From contig NZ_CP035375.1 in NCBI RefSeq assembly GCF_004118935.1, positions 1,674,001-1,738,000 of the forward strand: a stretch of 64,000 nt of DNA. The letters run 5' to 3'. This DNA comes from Salinibacterium sp. UTAS2018 (GTDB lineage: Bacteria; Actinomycetota; Actinomycetes; Actinomycetales; Microbacteriaceae). Below, piece after piece: positions 42,084 through 51,413 of the stretch (within the stretch, counting starts at the first letter, position 1; each line of letters begins with the position of its first letter). Below the pieces are notes generated by a model. That model had not been told where the DNA came from. It made no database searches and saw nothing but the letters and a program-made list of their open reading frames with translations. Position numbers and translations under genes: made by a program.

Positions 42084-42992
42084 CTACGGCGATTGTTGGC
42101 GGCGTTTTCGCAGGCTTCGACCGAGCACGCCCGTGGTGATAGCGACACCCAGAAGCAGCATCACTCCGCCGATTACTTCGATCACCGTCGGAACCTCACC
42201 GAGCGCCAACCACGCGGTCGTCATGCCAATCGGCGGAACGAGCATCGTGAACGGCACGACGGCGGATGCTGCGTGCCGGGCGAGCAACGTGTTCCAGATG
42301 CCGTACCCGACCAGGCTGGCGAGCCACGCGGTGTAGGCAGTGGAGAGCAGCTGCGGAACGGTGAGGTGAGTGAGGGCGAAGCCGACGGCATCCGCCCCGT
42401 TGATAACGAAAGCGAGCGCAAGCATCGGAATGGGCACGACGAGGGCCGACCAGACCGTGAGCGAGAGCCCAGCCAGTGGCGAGGACGTCGCGCCGCTTCG
42501 CCCGACCCGACGCGCAATCACGTTGCCGATCGCCCAGGACGCTGCGGCGGCCACGGTCACGAAGAAGGCGAGAACGGGTGTCTCGACGCCGCGACCGCTC
42601 CCCACAACAACAAGGCCGGCTGCCCCGAGGGCGACGCCAACGAGTTGACTGCGCGTGGGAGTTTCTCGCAGGGCGAGGGCTGCGAAGACAACGGTGAGGA
42701 CGACCTGCGCTTGCAACACGAGCGAGGCGAGGCCCGCCGGCATCCCGATCGCGAGCGCCGTGTAGAGCAGACCGAACTGCCCCAAACTCATGAATGACCC
42801 GATGAGCACGACATCGCGAAAGCGAGACTTGGGGCGCGGCACGAAGAAGATCGTGGGAACGATTACGACCAGGAAGCGCAGGGCCAGAAACAGCGTCGGC
42901 GGCATGCCTTCGAGGCCGACGTCGATGACGACGAAGTTGAGCCCCCAAATGATGGCGACGAGCACTGCGGCGAGGATAGAACGAAGGGGCAT
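42084..42992 (-). CDS. EamA-family (DMT superfamily) transporter
   Basis: This 302-residue membrane protein has ten helices arranged as two EamA repeats. The N-terminus LAAVLVAIIWGLNFVVIDVGLEGMPPTLFLALRFLVV and the second-repeat pattern VVPFTMLVPPIGMTTAWLALGEVPTVIEVIGGVMLLLGV are typical. Members export amino acids or other metabolites, e.g. YdcZ/RhaT-like proteins. The specific substrate is not evident. It is a single gene in the gap between the class V aminotransferase gene and purM, and both neighbours are on the same strand. Confidence 0.9.
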   Translation of the reverse strand: MPLRSILAAVLVAIIWGLNFVVIDVGLEGMPPTLFLALRFLVVIVPTIFFVPRPKSRFRDVVLIGSFMSLGQFGLLYTALAIGMPAGLASLVLQAQVVLTVVFAALALRETPTRSQLVGVALGAAGLVVVGSGRGVETPVLAFFVTVAAAASWAIGNVIARRVGRSGATSSPLAGLSLTVWSALVVPIPMLALAFVINGADAVGFALTHLTVPQLLSTAYTAWLASLVGYGIWNTLLARHAASAVVPFTMLVPPIGMTTAWLALGEVPTVIEVIGGVMLLLGVAITTGVLGRSLRKRRQQSP

Positions 42993-43061
42993 GGCTTCAA
43001 CGCCTCAGAACAACGTCGGGATCATCAGTAGCGGGCGCCGCGGCACCCACCGAAGGTAGCG

Positions 43062-44168
43062 CTAGTTCGCGTACGAACCACTCAAGCGCACAGCGCCGCC
43101 GTTGACACCCTTGGCGCCCTGTTCGAAGCCGGTGAAATCGCGAGCAGCCATTGAGACGCGACCGACTTCCCACGAGGGGATGCCGTCGGCCGTGAGGGCG
43201 GCGATGGTTGCGTCGGCAGCATCCGCGGCCACAATCGCGATCATGCCGATGCCGAGGTTCCAGGTTCCTTCGGCGCTTTCGAGGCTGGAACCAGCCAGGT
43301 CAGAGAGCACGCGGAATACGGTTGGCGGCGACCAGGTCGCCCGCTCAACTTCAACCCACGAACCGACAGGCAACACGCGCGCAAGGTTCGCGGCGATACC
43401 GCCACCGGTGACGTGGCTAAGCGAGTGCACGGCGCCGGGCTGCGCATCGAGAAGGTTCAGCAGTGGCGTCGTGTAGAGACGTGTCGGCTCGAGGAGCACT
43501 TCGCCGACGACTCCACCGAGTTCGTTGAGGTGGTCGCTGTAACCCACCTTGTTGTTGGCCAGAATGTGGCGAACAAGCGAGAAACCGTTCGAGTGGATGC
43601 CCGAGGATTCCATCGCGATCACCACATCGCCATCGGCCACGAGGTGCGGGCCGAGCTGAGATCCGGCTTCAACCACGCCGGTTGCCGCACCGGCAACGTC
43701 GTAGTCGTCGGGACCGAGAAGACCGGGGTGTTCTGCCGTTTCGCCGCCGACCAGCGCAGTGCCGGTAGCCGAGCATCCACGAGCAATACCGGCAACGATG
43801 TCGGCGATACGCGAGGGAACGACTTTGCCGCACGCGATGTAGTCGGTCATGAAGAGGGGCTTGGCGCCCACGACGATGATGTCGTCAACAACCATGCCGA
43901 CGAGGTCTTGACCGATGGTGTCGTGCTTGTCGAGAGCCTGAGCGATCGCGACCTTCGTGCCCACGCCATCCGTCGATGTAGCCATGAGCGGGTGCGTGTA
44001 GTCCTTGAGGAACGAGGCGTCATAGAGGCCAGCGAAGCCGCCGAACCCTCCCACAACGTTGGGCCCATGAGTGGCACTGACGGCCGCCTTCATGAGTTCG
44101 ACGGCACGGTCGCCAGCGGCGGTGTCAACACCGGCTGCGGCATAGCTGGAAGAAGAGTTCTCGGTCAC
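43062..44168 (-). CDS. purM: Phosphoribosylformylglycinamidine cyclo-ligase
   Basis: This 368-residue enzyme closes the imidazole ring to form AIR in purine synthesis, using ATP. The signature GTKVAIAQALDKHDTIGQDLVGMVVDDI and the GGETAEHPGLL region are intact. GTG 44168 (MTENSSSSYAAAGVD) is the start because conserved sequence begins there. It is divergent from purF with 198 bp between, so the two purine genes share one intergenic control region. No PurR or PurA-type riboswitch is visible in it. Confidence 0.94.
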   Translation of the reverse strand: MTENSSSSYAAAGVDTAAGDRAVELMKAAVSATHGPNVVGGFGGFAGLYDASFLKDYTHPLMATSTDGVGTKVAIAQALDKHDTIGQDLVGMVVDDIIVVGAKPLFMTDYIACGKVVPSRIADIVAGIARGCSATGTALVGGETAEHPGLLGPDDYDVAGAATGVVEAGSQLGPHLVADGDVVIAMESSGIHSNGFSLVRHILANNKVGYSDHLNELGGVVGEVLLEPTRLYTTPLLNLLDAQPGAVHSLSHVTGGGIAANLARVLPVGSWVEVERATWSPPTVFRVLSDLAGSSLESAEGTWNLGIGMIAIVAADAADATIAALTADGIPSWEVGRVSMAARDFTGFEQGAKGVNGGAVRLSGSYAN

Positions 44169-44366
44169 GGCTCCAGCGTACCGGTCTGCGCGTTGCCGCA
44201 CGCAGCCGGGGCGGATGCCGCAGGCCGCTGCCCGAGCCGTTGCCGCACCCCATCCGCGACGCATCCGCAGCCCTCACAGCGCAGCAGCAGAACGGCCGGA
44301 TGTGAGAAGCTAGACCGTACTCACACCGGGTACGCGCTCTACGACCTCAGGGAGCCACGCGAAAGC

Positions 44367-45824
44367 ATGTGCGGCATTGTCGGTATCGTCTCTTCTCAGC
44401 CCGTCAACCAGCAGGTTTATGACGCTCTGCTGCTTCTGCAGCACCGCGGTCAAGACTCCACGGGTATCGCCACTTCCGACGGCAGCACCCTGCACTTGCA
44501 GAAGGCCAACGGCCAAGTCCGTGAGGCATACCGCACGCGCGATATGCGCAACCTCGTCGGCACCTCGGGCCTCGGCCACGTGCGTTACGCCACCAAGGGC
44601 AACGCCTTCAACGAGAACGAAGCGCAGCCGTTCTATGTGAACGCGCCCTACGGCATCATCCTGGTTCACAACGGCAACCTCACGAACACGCAGCAGCTCA
44701 CCGACGAACTGTTCCGCATCGACCGCCGTCACCTCAACACCACGAGCGACACCGAACTGCTCGTCAACGTGTTGGCCAACGAACTCCAAGAGCAGGTCTC
44801 GGGTCTCGACCTCGACCCCGAGCAGGTCTTCACCGCGATCTCGCGCGTGCACGACCGCGTTGAGGGCTCCTACGCCGCGATCGCGCTGATTGCTGGGCAC
44901 GGTCTGCTTGCCTTCCGCGACCCCTACGGCATCCGCCCGCTCGTATTGGGCCGCCGCCAGACTGGTCTCGTCGGCAACGAATGGATCGTGGCATCCGAAT
45001 CTCTCGTACTCGAAAGTGCCGGCTACGAACTGGTGCGGGATGTTGAGCCCGGCGAAGCAATCTTCATTACGCCCGATGGTGAGATGTTTTCCAAGCAGTG
45101 CGCCAAGGCACCGGTGCTGATTCCGTGCTCGTTCGAATACGTGTACTTGGCTCGCCCGGACTCGATCATGAACGGCATCTCCGTTTACGAAGCTCGCCTG
45201 CGTTTGGGCGACAAGCTCGCCGACACCATCTCGAAGTACACCCCGATGGGCGACATCGACGTGGTCATGCCTATCCCCGACTCCGCCCGCCCCGCTGCCA
45301 TGCAGGTCGCGCAGAAGCTCGGCGTTGAATACCGCGAAGGGTTCTACAAGAACCGCTACGTGGGCCGAACGTTCATCATGCCCGGCCAGGCCGAGCGCAA
45401 GAAGAGCGTGAAGCAGAAGCTGAACGCGATGGGTAGCGAGTTCAAGGGCAAGAACATCCTGATTGTGGATGACTCGATCGTGCGCGGAACGACCTCGAAA
45501 GAAATCGTTCAGATGGCGCGCGAAGCCGGCGCCAACAAGGTCACCTTCACCTCAGCCGCACCGCCCGTGCGGTACCCGCACGTGTATGGCATTAACATGC
45601 CCACCCGCGCGGAGCTCATCGGTCACGGTCGCAAGATCCCCGAAATCGCCATGGAGCTCGGCGCCGACGCCCTCATCTATCAAGAGGTCGCCGACATGCA
45701 AGCCGCGATCGTGGAGGGCTCGAACGTTTCCGAGCTCGAGATGAGTTGCTTCACAGGCGAGTACGTCTCCGGCAGTATCACGCCCGACTACCTCGACTGC
45801 CTCGAAAAGACGCAACTGAGCTAG
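44367..45824 (+). CDS. purF: Amidophosphoribosyltransferase
   Basis: This 485-residue enzyme makes phosphoribosylamine from PRPP and glutamine, the first committed step of purine synthesis. Cys2 of MCGIVGIV becomes the N-terminal nucleophile once Met is removed, so no longer propeptide is needed. The glutaminase pocket (LLLQHRGQDSTGI, HVRYATKG, VHNGNLTN) and the PRPP motif ILIVDDSIVRGTTSKEIV are intact. A longer in-frame extension to 43413 is an artefact that lies antisense to purM. It is divergent from purM. Confidence 0.95.
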   Translation: MCGIVGIVSSQPVNQQVYDALLLLQHRGQDSTGIATSDGSTLHLQKANGQVREAYRTRDMRNLVGTSGLGHVRYATKGNAFNENEAQPFYVNAPYGIILVHNGNLTNTQQLTDELFRIDRRHLNTTSDTELLVNVLANELQEQVSGLDLDPEQVFTAISRVHDRVEGSYAAIALIAGHGLLAFRDPYGIRPLVLGRRQTGLVGNEWIVASESLVLESAGYELVRDVEPGEAIFITPDGEMFSKQCAKAPVLIPCSFEYVYLARPDSIMNGISVYEARLRLGDKLADTISKYTPMGDIDVVMPIPDSARPAAMQVAQKLGVEYREGFYKNRYVGRTFIMPGQAERKKSVKQKLNAMGSEFKGKNILIVDDSIVRGTTSKEIVQMAREAGANKVTFTSAAPPVRYPHVYGINMPTRAELIGHGRKIPEIAMELGADALIYQEVADMQAAIVEGSNVSELEMSCFTGEYVSGSITPDYLDCLEKTQLS

Positions 45825-45898
45825 CGGTCGCGCTAGCACCGGCGTCGGCTTTCGTCGCCAGCAGCAGTTATCGCAGTAGTGGGCTGAGCTAGCGCTCG

Positions 45899-46261
45899 CT
45901 ATTCGAGCGTGCCCTCGTACGCTTCGGGCTCTGAGATCTCGTGCTCGGCAGTTCCGGCCGTGGCGCGACGACGCGAAGAACGGTCGGCGATCAGCGCGAC
46001 GAGAGCGCCGACGGCAACACCGGCCGGAATGCCAAAGAGACTCAAGTAGCCAAAGAGAGCACCGAATCCGACGGACGGATCAACGGGAAACGCCATCGTG
46101 AGAATGAACGCGGCGATGGCGCCGAGGCCGCCACCGACGATCATGAACGCGCCATATTTGGGCGCACGACGAATGCTGACGCCCATCGATTCGACCGTGG
46201 TCTTCATCGCAGGCTGCTGCGGGGCGGATGCCGCGGGCTCGTTCTCTGGCGTAATACTCAC
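45899..46261 (-). CDS. Small two-helix membrane protein, hypothetical
   Basis: This 120-residue protein starts at GTG 46261 (MSITPENEP). It has a hydrophilic N-terminus of about 40 residues, two membrane helices (FMIVGGGLGAIAAFILTMAF and YLSLFGIPAGVAVGALVALIA), and an acidic tail. It is found beside purine genes, 15 bp downstream of the sterol-carrier-like gene on the same strand, and convergent with purF. No conserved motif points to a function. Confidence 0.75.
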   Translation of the reverse strand: MSITPENEPAASAPQQPAMKTTVESMGVSIRRAPKYGAFMIVGGGLGAIAAFILTMAFPVDPSVGFGALFGYLSLFGIPAGVAVGALVALIADRSSRRRATAGTAEHEISEPEAYEGTLE

Positions 46262-46275
46262 GGCACTATTCTCTC

Positions 46276-46629
46276 TCACACAACTGGCAAGTAGCCGCTG
46301 AGGTCGGCACGCGACCCCGAGGCACTGATGTCGCCGGAGTCGAGGGCCTCGGCCCACTCTCGCGTTCCCGTGGCGAGCGCAATCCAGGTGGCGGCATCCA
46401 TCTCGACCACATTGGGCGGGGTACCGCGGGTGTGGTTGGGGCCTTCGATGGCTTGAACGGCGCCGAAGGGTGGCACGCGAACCTCGACCGAATTGCCTTC
46501 GGCGTTCGTCGCCAACACCTGCAAGAGGTAGCGAACCGCTGTGGCTGTAGCGTCGCGATCGGCACGACCATCACGCACCAGCCGGATGCTCGCCTCGCCT
46601 GCGATGGGGGCTATTTTCAGCTTTGCCAT
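46276..46629 (-). CDS. Sterol carrier family (SCP2-like) protein
   Basis: This 117-residue protein resembles the SCP2-type sterol carrier family found in actinobacteria. The recognisable regions are SVEVRVPPFGAVQAIEGPNHTRGTPPNVVEMDAATWIALATG and DISASGSRADLSGYLPV. Such domains bind lipids or other hydrophobic ligands, and a specific substrate is not known in bacteria. It lies between purF and purD but on the opposite strand, forming a two-gene unit with the small membrane protein downstream. Confidence 0.82.
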   Translation of the reverse strand: MAKLKIAPIAGEASIRLVRDGRADRDATATAVRYLLQVLATNAEGNSVEVRVPPFGAVQAIEGPNHTRGTPPNVVEMDAATWIALATGTREWAEALDSGDISASGSRADLSGYLPVV

Positions 46630-46696
46630 GCCTGAACGCTAGCAAGTTGGGCTGAACGCTAACAACTGTGGCGGTGGGCTTCGTTAGGCTGGGGTC

Positions 46697-47947
46697 GTGC
46701 GAATTCTTGTTCTTGGATCCGGTGCCCGCGAGCACGCCGTTGTCACGTCACTTCTCAGTGAGGAGGAGACGCACGAAATCACGGCTGCCCCCGGTAATGC
46801 CGGTATCGCGTCGGTCGTAGAAACGGTCGCGCTCGACCCCACGCGTGGTGATGTCGTCACGGCGTACGCGCTCGACAACAACATCGAGTTGGTCATCATT
46901 GGGCCAGAAGCCCCCTTGGTTGCTGGCGTCGCCGACGATCTGCGCCGCCGCGGCATCGCCGTTTTCGGCCCGGGCAAGGCTGCCGCCGCGCTCGAAGGCA
47001 GCAAGACTTTCGCCAAACGCATCATGGACGCCGCGAACGTACCCACCGGGCGCGCCCACCGCGCTGGCTCGCTCGAAGAAGCGCTGGAGGCACTCGACGA
47101 GTTCGGCGCCCCCTATGTCGTGAAGGCTGACGGCCTCGCTGCTGGCAAGGGCGTTCTCGTGACGGGCGACCGCAACGCCGCCGTCGATCACGCCACGTTC
47201 TGGCTCGGCCAGGGCAGCGTGCTCATCGAGGAGTACCTTGCGGGCGAAGAGGTCTCCCTCTTCTTGCTCAGCGACGGCCATAACGTTGTTCCGCTCTCGC
47301 CCGCCCAGGACTACAAACTCGCCTACGACGGCGATAACGGCCCGAACACCGGCGGCATGGGTGCCTACTCGCCCCTCAATTGGTTGCCCGCCAACTTCGT
47401 GGAAGAAGTGATCGACACGATCGCGATCCCCACGATCCGTCAGCTCGCCGACGAGCAGACACCGTTTATCGGTCTGCTCTACTGTGGCCTCATTGTCACA
47501 AAGGACGGCATCCGCGTTATCGAGTTCAACGCCCGTTTCGGTGACCCCGAGACGCAGGTTGTGCTCCCCCGTTTGGTTACACCGCTGAGCTCGCTGCTTT
47601 ATGCCGCGGCCACCGGCGGTCTGCCCGACCATGCGACTCCCGTCTTCACCGACGACGTGACCGTCACGGTCGTGCTCGCCAGCGAGGGCTACCCCGAGAA
47701 CCCCAAGATCGGTCGCCCGATTACGGGGTTGGATGCGGCACTCGCCGTTCCCGGAATCACCATCGCCCATGCGGCAACCGCCAAAAAGGGTGACGAGTAT
47801 CTCGCCACCGGCGGACGCGTGCTGAGCGTCGTCGCGACTGGAGCTACGTTTGCGGTCGCCCGCGAGCGCGCCTACGAAGCGCTCGGCCACATCCACCTTG
47901 AAGGTGCGCACTTCCGCACCGATATCGCGTTGCGCGTCGCCCAGTGA
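46697..47947 (+). CDS. purD: Phosphoribosylamine-glycine ligase
   Basis: This 416-residue ATP-grasp enzyme joins glycine to phosphoribosylamine, the product of PurF. The motifs [12 protein letters not shown] (N-terminus), [26 protein letters not shown] and [16 protein letters not shown] are intact. GTG 46697 starts the gene. Its stop overlaps the start of purC by 4 bp (GTGA), so purD and purC form a translationally coupled pair. Confidence 0.95.
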   Translation: MRILVLGSGAREHAVVTSLLSEEETHEITAAPGNAGIASVVETVALDPTRGDVVTAYALDNNIELVIIGPEAPLVAGVADDLRRRGIAVFGPGKAAAALEGSKTFAKRIMDAANVPTGRAHRAGSLEEALEALDEFGAPYVVKADGLAAGKGVLVTGDRNAAVDHATFWLGQGSVLIEEYLAGEEVSLFLLSDGHNVVPLSPAQDYKLAYDGDNGPNTGGMGAYSPLNWLPANFVEEVIDTIAIPTIRQLADEQTPFIGLLYCGLIVTKDGIRVIEFNARFGDPETQVVLPRLVTPLSSLLYAAATGGLPDHATPVFTDDVTVTVVLASEGYPENPKIGRPITGLDAALAVPGITIAHAATAKKGDEYLATGGRVLSVVATGATFAVARERAYEALGHIHLEGAHFRTDIALRVAQ

Positions 47948-48819
47948 GTGACGCTGTGAACGATGCTGCGGCGAGCGCCTGGACGCTGACGTATTCCGGC
48001 AAGGTTCGTGACCTGTATGTGCGCGCCGACGAGCCACAGCTTGTGCTCATGGTTGCCAGTGATCGGGTGAGTGCGTTCGACCATGTGCTCGAGCCGGGCA
48101 TCCCGAGCAAAGGTGCCCTGCTGACGCAACTGAGCAAGTGGTGGTTCGCGCAGTTGCCTGACGTTCCGAATCATTTGGCGGATGCCGCTGGTGTCGACGC
48201 GCCCCCAGAGCTGGCGGACCGATCGATGGTCGTGAAGCGGCTGGACATGTATCCGGTGGAGTGTGTCGTTCGCGGCTACCTGTCGGGCAGCGGTTGGCTC
48301 GAATATCAGGAATCGCAGAGCGTGTGCGGCATTGCGCTGCCCGCCGGTTTGAGCGACGGCGACCGACTGCCCGAACCGATTTACACGCCGGCGTGGAAAG
48401 CCCCATTGGGTGAGCACGACGAGAACATCAGCTTTGAGCGCACCGTCGAACTCGTCGGCGCTGAGGTTGCAACTGCGCTTCGGGATGCTTCGCTCGACAT
48501 CTTCGCGCGGGCCTCGGCCATCGCGGAAACCCGTGGCGTGATTCTCGCGGACACCAAGTTCGAGTTCGGCGCCGACCCCGAGACCGGCGCTCTTGTGCTG
48601 GCCGACGAAGTTCTGACGAGCGACTCGAGCCGCTACTGGGATGCCGAACTCTACGCCGCCGGCGGCCCCGGCCGCCTCGCCAGCTTCGACAAGCAGATCG
48701 TGCGCAACTGGCTCTCCGCCAACTGGGACAAGCAGGGCGTTCCGCCCGAGCTTCCCGCCGACATCGTGGAGCAGACCGCGGCGCGGTATCGCGAGCTGAT
48801 CGAGCGGCTTACGGCGTAG
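47944..48819 (+). CDS. purC: Phosphoribosylaminoimidazole-succinocarboxamide synthase
   Basis: This 291-residue enzyme condenses CAIR with aspartate to give SAICAR in purine synthesis. The signatures are SGKVRDLYV (N-terminus), YPVECVVRGYLSGSGW, ILADTKFEFG and LADEVLTSDSSRYW. GTG 47944 overlaps the purD stop. It ends 25 bp before a strong terminator. Together with purM, purF and purD, most of the early purine pathway is grouped here. Confidence 0.95.
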   Translation: MSDAVNDAAASAWTLTYSGKVRDLYVRADEPQLVLMVASDRVSAFDHVLEPGIPSKGALLTQLSKWWFAQLPDVPNHLADAAGVDAPPELADRSMVVKRLDMYPVECVVRGYLSGSGWLEYQESQSVCGIALPAGLSDGDRLPEPIYTPAWKAPLGEHDENISFERTVELVGAEVATALRDASLDIFARASAIAETRGVILADTKFEFGADPETGALVLADEVLTSDSSRYWDAELYAAGGPGRLASFDKQIVRNWLSANWDKQGVPPELPADIVEQTAARYRELIERLTA

Positions 48820-48845
48820 TTGAGTGTTAGCTTGAATGAATCACG

Positions 48846-48877
48846 ATCAGCCCGCTCGCCTCACGGCTCGGGCTGAT
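48846..48877 (+). terminator. Intrinsic terminator after purC
   Basis: Arms ATCAGCCCG and CGGGCTGAT with a 14-base loop are followed at once by TTTCTTT. It lies 27 bp after the purC stop and immediately before the stop of the convergent acetyltransferase gene. Confidence 0.88.
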
Positions 48878-48882
48878 TTTCT

Positions 48883-49395
48883 TTAAGGCTGCGACTTCGT
48901 CGACGCCGTTCGCGGCAATCGCAGCAATCGCAGCAGCATCGTGTCGGAGTCGCCCGAGCGGCCGACCACCTGAGACCCGAGCCGCAAGTACAGCGAGCGG
49001 GCGTGGTTGCCATCTTCCACGCTCAGGCTGATGCCTGGTACGCCTCTCGCTGCCGCTTCCGCGAGGAGTTGCTCAAGAAGCGCCGAGCCGACGCCTTGGC
49101 CGCGAAAACCATCGAACGTCGTGATGCTCAACTCGGGGAAGGCCTCGTCGACGAAACCGTAGCCGGGGTGCTCTGCGGAAAAGAAAACCAGCCAGGCGAC
49201 TGCGCGGGCAACACCGTCAGCTTCGTCCAGTATCCCGAAGTCGCTTCCGCTCGGGAAGCCGGAATAGTAATGCGCGAGTTCTGCTGACTGGTCGAGGTCG
49301 TCGAAGCTGAAACGCGGCCCGCACCAGTTCATGTTCGCCAGCGTTGCCTCTCTCAGAAGCGACCGGTCAGCTTCAGTCAGGAGTCGGGTCGGCAT
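48883..49395 (-). CDS. GNAT-family N-acetyltransferase
   Basis: This 170-residue protein has the acetyl-CoA-binding pattern GFRGQGVGSALLEQLLAEA (about residues 95-113) of GNAT enzymes and the ISLSVEDGNHARSLYLRLG ending typical of the fold. The acceptor is unknown. It is a single gene convergent with purC, separated from it by the terminator. Confidence 0.85.
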   Translation of the reverse strand: MPTRLLTEADRSLLREATLANMNWCGPRFSFDDLDQSAELAHYYSGFPSGSDFGILDEADGVARAVAWLVFFSAEHPGYGFVDEAFPELSITTFDGFRGQGVGSALLEQLLAEAAARGVPGISLSVEDGNHARSLYLRLGSQVVGRSGDSDTMLLRLLRLPRTASTKSQP

Positions 49396-49453
49396 TCGCC
49401 CAGTGTAGAGCGAAGGCTAGACACAGCGGACGACACAAGAACCCGCAGAGCAC

Positions 49454-50284
49454 CTACGGAGCAGTGACGTTGAGGATGCCCGCCTGCGAGCAGGTCTGCG
49501 GCAAGTCCTTCTGCAGGCCCGCCACATCACCGAAACTCAACGGTTCGAGAACGCTCGTCGCCCAGCCGCCATCGAGGTCTGCGACGAAACCGTAGCTCGG
49601 CCACTGCGTGAGCATGGTCTCGGCAGCGACTTGGCGTTCGGCATCGTCAGCGGCGGCGGCGTTCAAGTATTCGGCTTCCCACGCGCACAACCAGCTGAAG
49701 TGGGCGACGGTTGCGCCCGCACCAGACTGCAGCAGTCCGTCATCCGTTTGTCCGGAATCCAAACCCGCTGGCACCCCAGTGGGGTAGGCCGCACCGGCGG
49801 GCAGCGGCTCGGGCATGGCTTCGATGGCGGCGAGATATTCGAAATAGGCGGTGCCCTCGGTGACTCGCTCGGGCCCCGTCGGGTTTTCGTTTACGACCGA
49901 GGCAGGCCCGGCCGCAGGTTGGGTGGGTTCACCGTCTGGACCTTCGCCGAGCAGCGCCGACGGCGAGAGGAACATCCAGGCCGCGAGCCCGGCGGCCACG
50001 ATGACGAGCGCACCAAGAACGAGTGCTGTGCGGCGTGGGGGCGTTTGAGGTTCGCCGGCGCGTTCCGTGACGCCCTCCTGCCCCAGAATCTCGGCAGGCG
50101 AGCCGAAGGCGGCGATCGAATGCATAGCCTCGAGATCAGATGACTCCGGCGGAACCGTCTCGCGCAGATGGTTCGCAATTTCTTCGCGAAGCTCGAGACG
50201 ACGAGGTGCAGGCAGGGGCGCGGAGGAGACATCGAACTCGCGAAGGTAGGCCGTGACCAGCGGGTGCTCGGCTGCAGAATTCAT
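49454..50284 (-). CDS. Membrane-anchored protein with N-terminal HAAS-like prefix domain
   Basis: This 276-residue protein begins with a cytoplasmic helical domain, LVTAYLREFDVSSAPLPAPRRLELREEIANHLRE, like the prefix found in proteins co-encoded with PadR regulators. One membrane helix follows (about residues 88-108), then an exported C-terminus rich in Pro, Ala and Glu. No enzyme motif is seen. It lies 2 bp downstream of the PadR gene, so the pair forms one operon and the protein is probably both regulated by PadR and membrane-localised. Confidence 0.72.
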   Translation of the reverse strand: MNSAAEHPLVTAYLREFDVSSAPLPAPRRLELREEIANHLRETVPPESSDLEAMHSIAAFGSPAEILGQEGVTERAGEPQTPPRRTALVLGALVIVAAGLAAWMFLSPSALLGEGPDGEPTQPAAGPASVVNENPTGPERVTEGTAYFEYLAAIEAMPEPLPAGAAYPTGVPAGLDSGQTDDGLLQSGAGATVAHFSWLCAWEAEYLNAAAADDAERQVAAETMLTQWPSYGFVADLDGGWATSVLEPLSFGDVAGLQKDLPQTCSQAGILNVTAP

Positions 50285-50286
50285 AA

Positions 50287-50655
50287 CTACTCGCTTTCAG
50301 TGGATGCGGAAGGGATGGTCTGCAGAAGCGTTCCGACAGAGCCCGAAAATTGGCGCCAATCTTCACGGAAGAGTTCGAGGTCGCGACGGCCGACATCCGT
50401 AAGGCTGTAATAGCGGCGCGGTCGCTCGCTGTCACTCACTTCCCAGTGGCTGCTCACCTGCCCGGCCTCTTGCAACCGGCTGAGCAGCGGGTAGACGGTG
50501 CCCTGACTGGTGAGCAACTGACCGACGTCGTTCAGTTCGCGAACGATTTGGAGCCCGAAGCGTGGGCCCGTCGAGAGCAGGGCGAGAATGCAGGGGCCAA
50601 CGACTCCGCGTCGGAGTTGCGTGCTTGCTGCGCTTTCAACCATGCGGTTGAACAT
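50287..50655 (-). CDS. PadR-family transcriptional regulator
   Basis: This 122-residue protein has the PadR winged helix: LRRGVVGPCILALLSTGPRFGLQIVRELNDVG, then TVYPLLSRLQEAGQVSSHWE and the wing RPRRYYSLTDVGRRDLE. PadR proteins repress neighbouring genes and respond to small compounds. ATG 50655 is used; ATG 50643 is in frame and also possible, as the ribosome site AAGGT fits neither very well. It forms an operon with the HAAS-like membrane protein gene downstream. Confidence 0.85.
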   Translation of the reverse strand: MFNRMVESAASTQLRRGVVGPCILALLSTGPRFGLQIVRELNDVGQLLTSQGTVYPLLSRLQEAGQVSSHWEVSDSERPRRYYSLTDVGRRDLELFREDWRQFSGSVGTLLQTIPSASTESE

Positions 50656-50762
50656 ACCTTGTGTCACAAGAGTTAAACAAGAGAAAGCGTCGAATTGTCC
50701 GGCAGCATGCGGGCGCCGTTGGGCAACCACACCCGCACGCACACCGCATCGCGTCGCGTCGC

Positions 50763-51236
50763 TCAGCGCAGAGCAGTGATCCCGAACGTCGCGAGCACGC
50801 CGAAGGCGACACCCCAGATGATGATCGAGATGATTTGCCACTGGATCACGGCGTTGCGCGACGCACCGAACGACACCATCGCGGCCGAGGTGATCTGGCT
50901 GGGTAGCAGGGTCTGGCCGAGAAGGCTGACTCCGACAACCCCGTAGCGGTCGAAGCGTTCGCGCAGCTTCTGGCGACGCGGCGTTTCTGGCTTAGGCTCC
51001 CGACCCGCCGCTACTTTGGCGCGAACCCCGTGGGCGGCGAACACGAAGATCAGCATCGAGATCACGTTTCCGACGATCGCAGCGATGATCGCCACGACGG
51101 GATTTACGCCGGCGACAATCCCGATCACCGAACCGCCATACGACTCCACGTACGGGATCGCCGCGATCACCATCACGCCCACCCACTGCAGCAGTTCGGG
51201 GAGTCCAGAAGTGAAAGAGGTGAAAGCGTCGTACAT
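50763..51236 (-). CDS. Small multidrug export protein family (COG2426-like) membrane protein
   Basis: This 157-residue protein has four membrane segments and the family pattern MVIAAIPYVESYGGSVIGIVAGVNPVVAIIAAIVGN and LGQTLLPSQITSAAMVSFGA. A basic cytoplasmic loop (REPKPETPRRQKLRERFDRYG) lies between. The family is annotated as small multidrug exporters, though the evidence for that is thin. ATG 51236 follows AAAGG. It is divergent from the two-component sensor gene; the 177 bp between hold a palindrome. Confidence 0.83.
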   Translation of the reverse strand: MYDAFTSFTSGLPELLQWVGVMVIAAIPYVESYGGSVIGIVAGVNPVVAIIAAIVGNVISMLIFVFAAHGVRAKVAAGREPKPETPRRQKLRERFDRYGVVGVSLLGQTLLPSQITSAAMVSFGASRNAVIQWQIISIIIWGVAFGVLATFGITALR

Positions 51237-51381
51237 GGGGTGCCTTTCATGAGGTGATGACAGAAATCGCCCGGCTCGTCATCGGCTGGGGTGCCGGGGA
51301 TGATTCAATCCTCGCCGCGGATGACGCGGCCCGGCAGTGCCGCCGTGTCACGGCATCCGCAGCACTTTCGCACCCGCGACC

Positions 51382-51395
51382 GTGACAAATGTCAC
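51382..51395. promoter_or_regulatory. Palindrome GTGACAAATGTCAC before the sensor kinase gene
   Basis: Perfect 6-bp arms GTGACA and TGTCAC are separated by AA. The element ends 18 bp before the sensor kinase ATG at 51414, where a repressing or autoregulating protein would block transcription or translation. The response regulator of the same operon is the likely binder; this is inference. Confidence 0.55.
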
Positions 51396-51413
51396 TGCTC
51401 TACGCTGGAGGCC

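Noticed and set aside
43413..44366. N-terminal extension of PurF of 318 codons
   Set aside because: It runs antisense to purM and has no conserved content; MCGIVGI is the true N-terminus.
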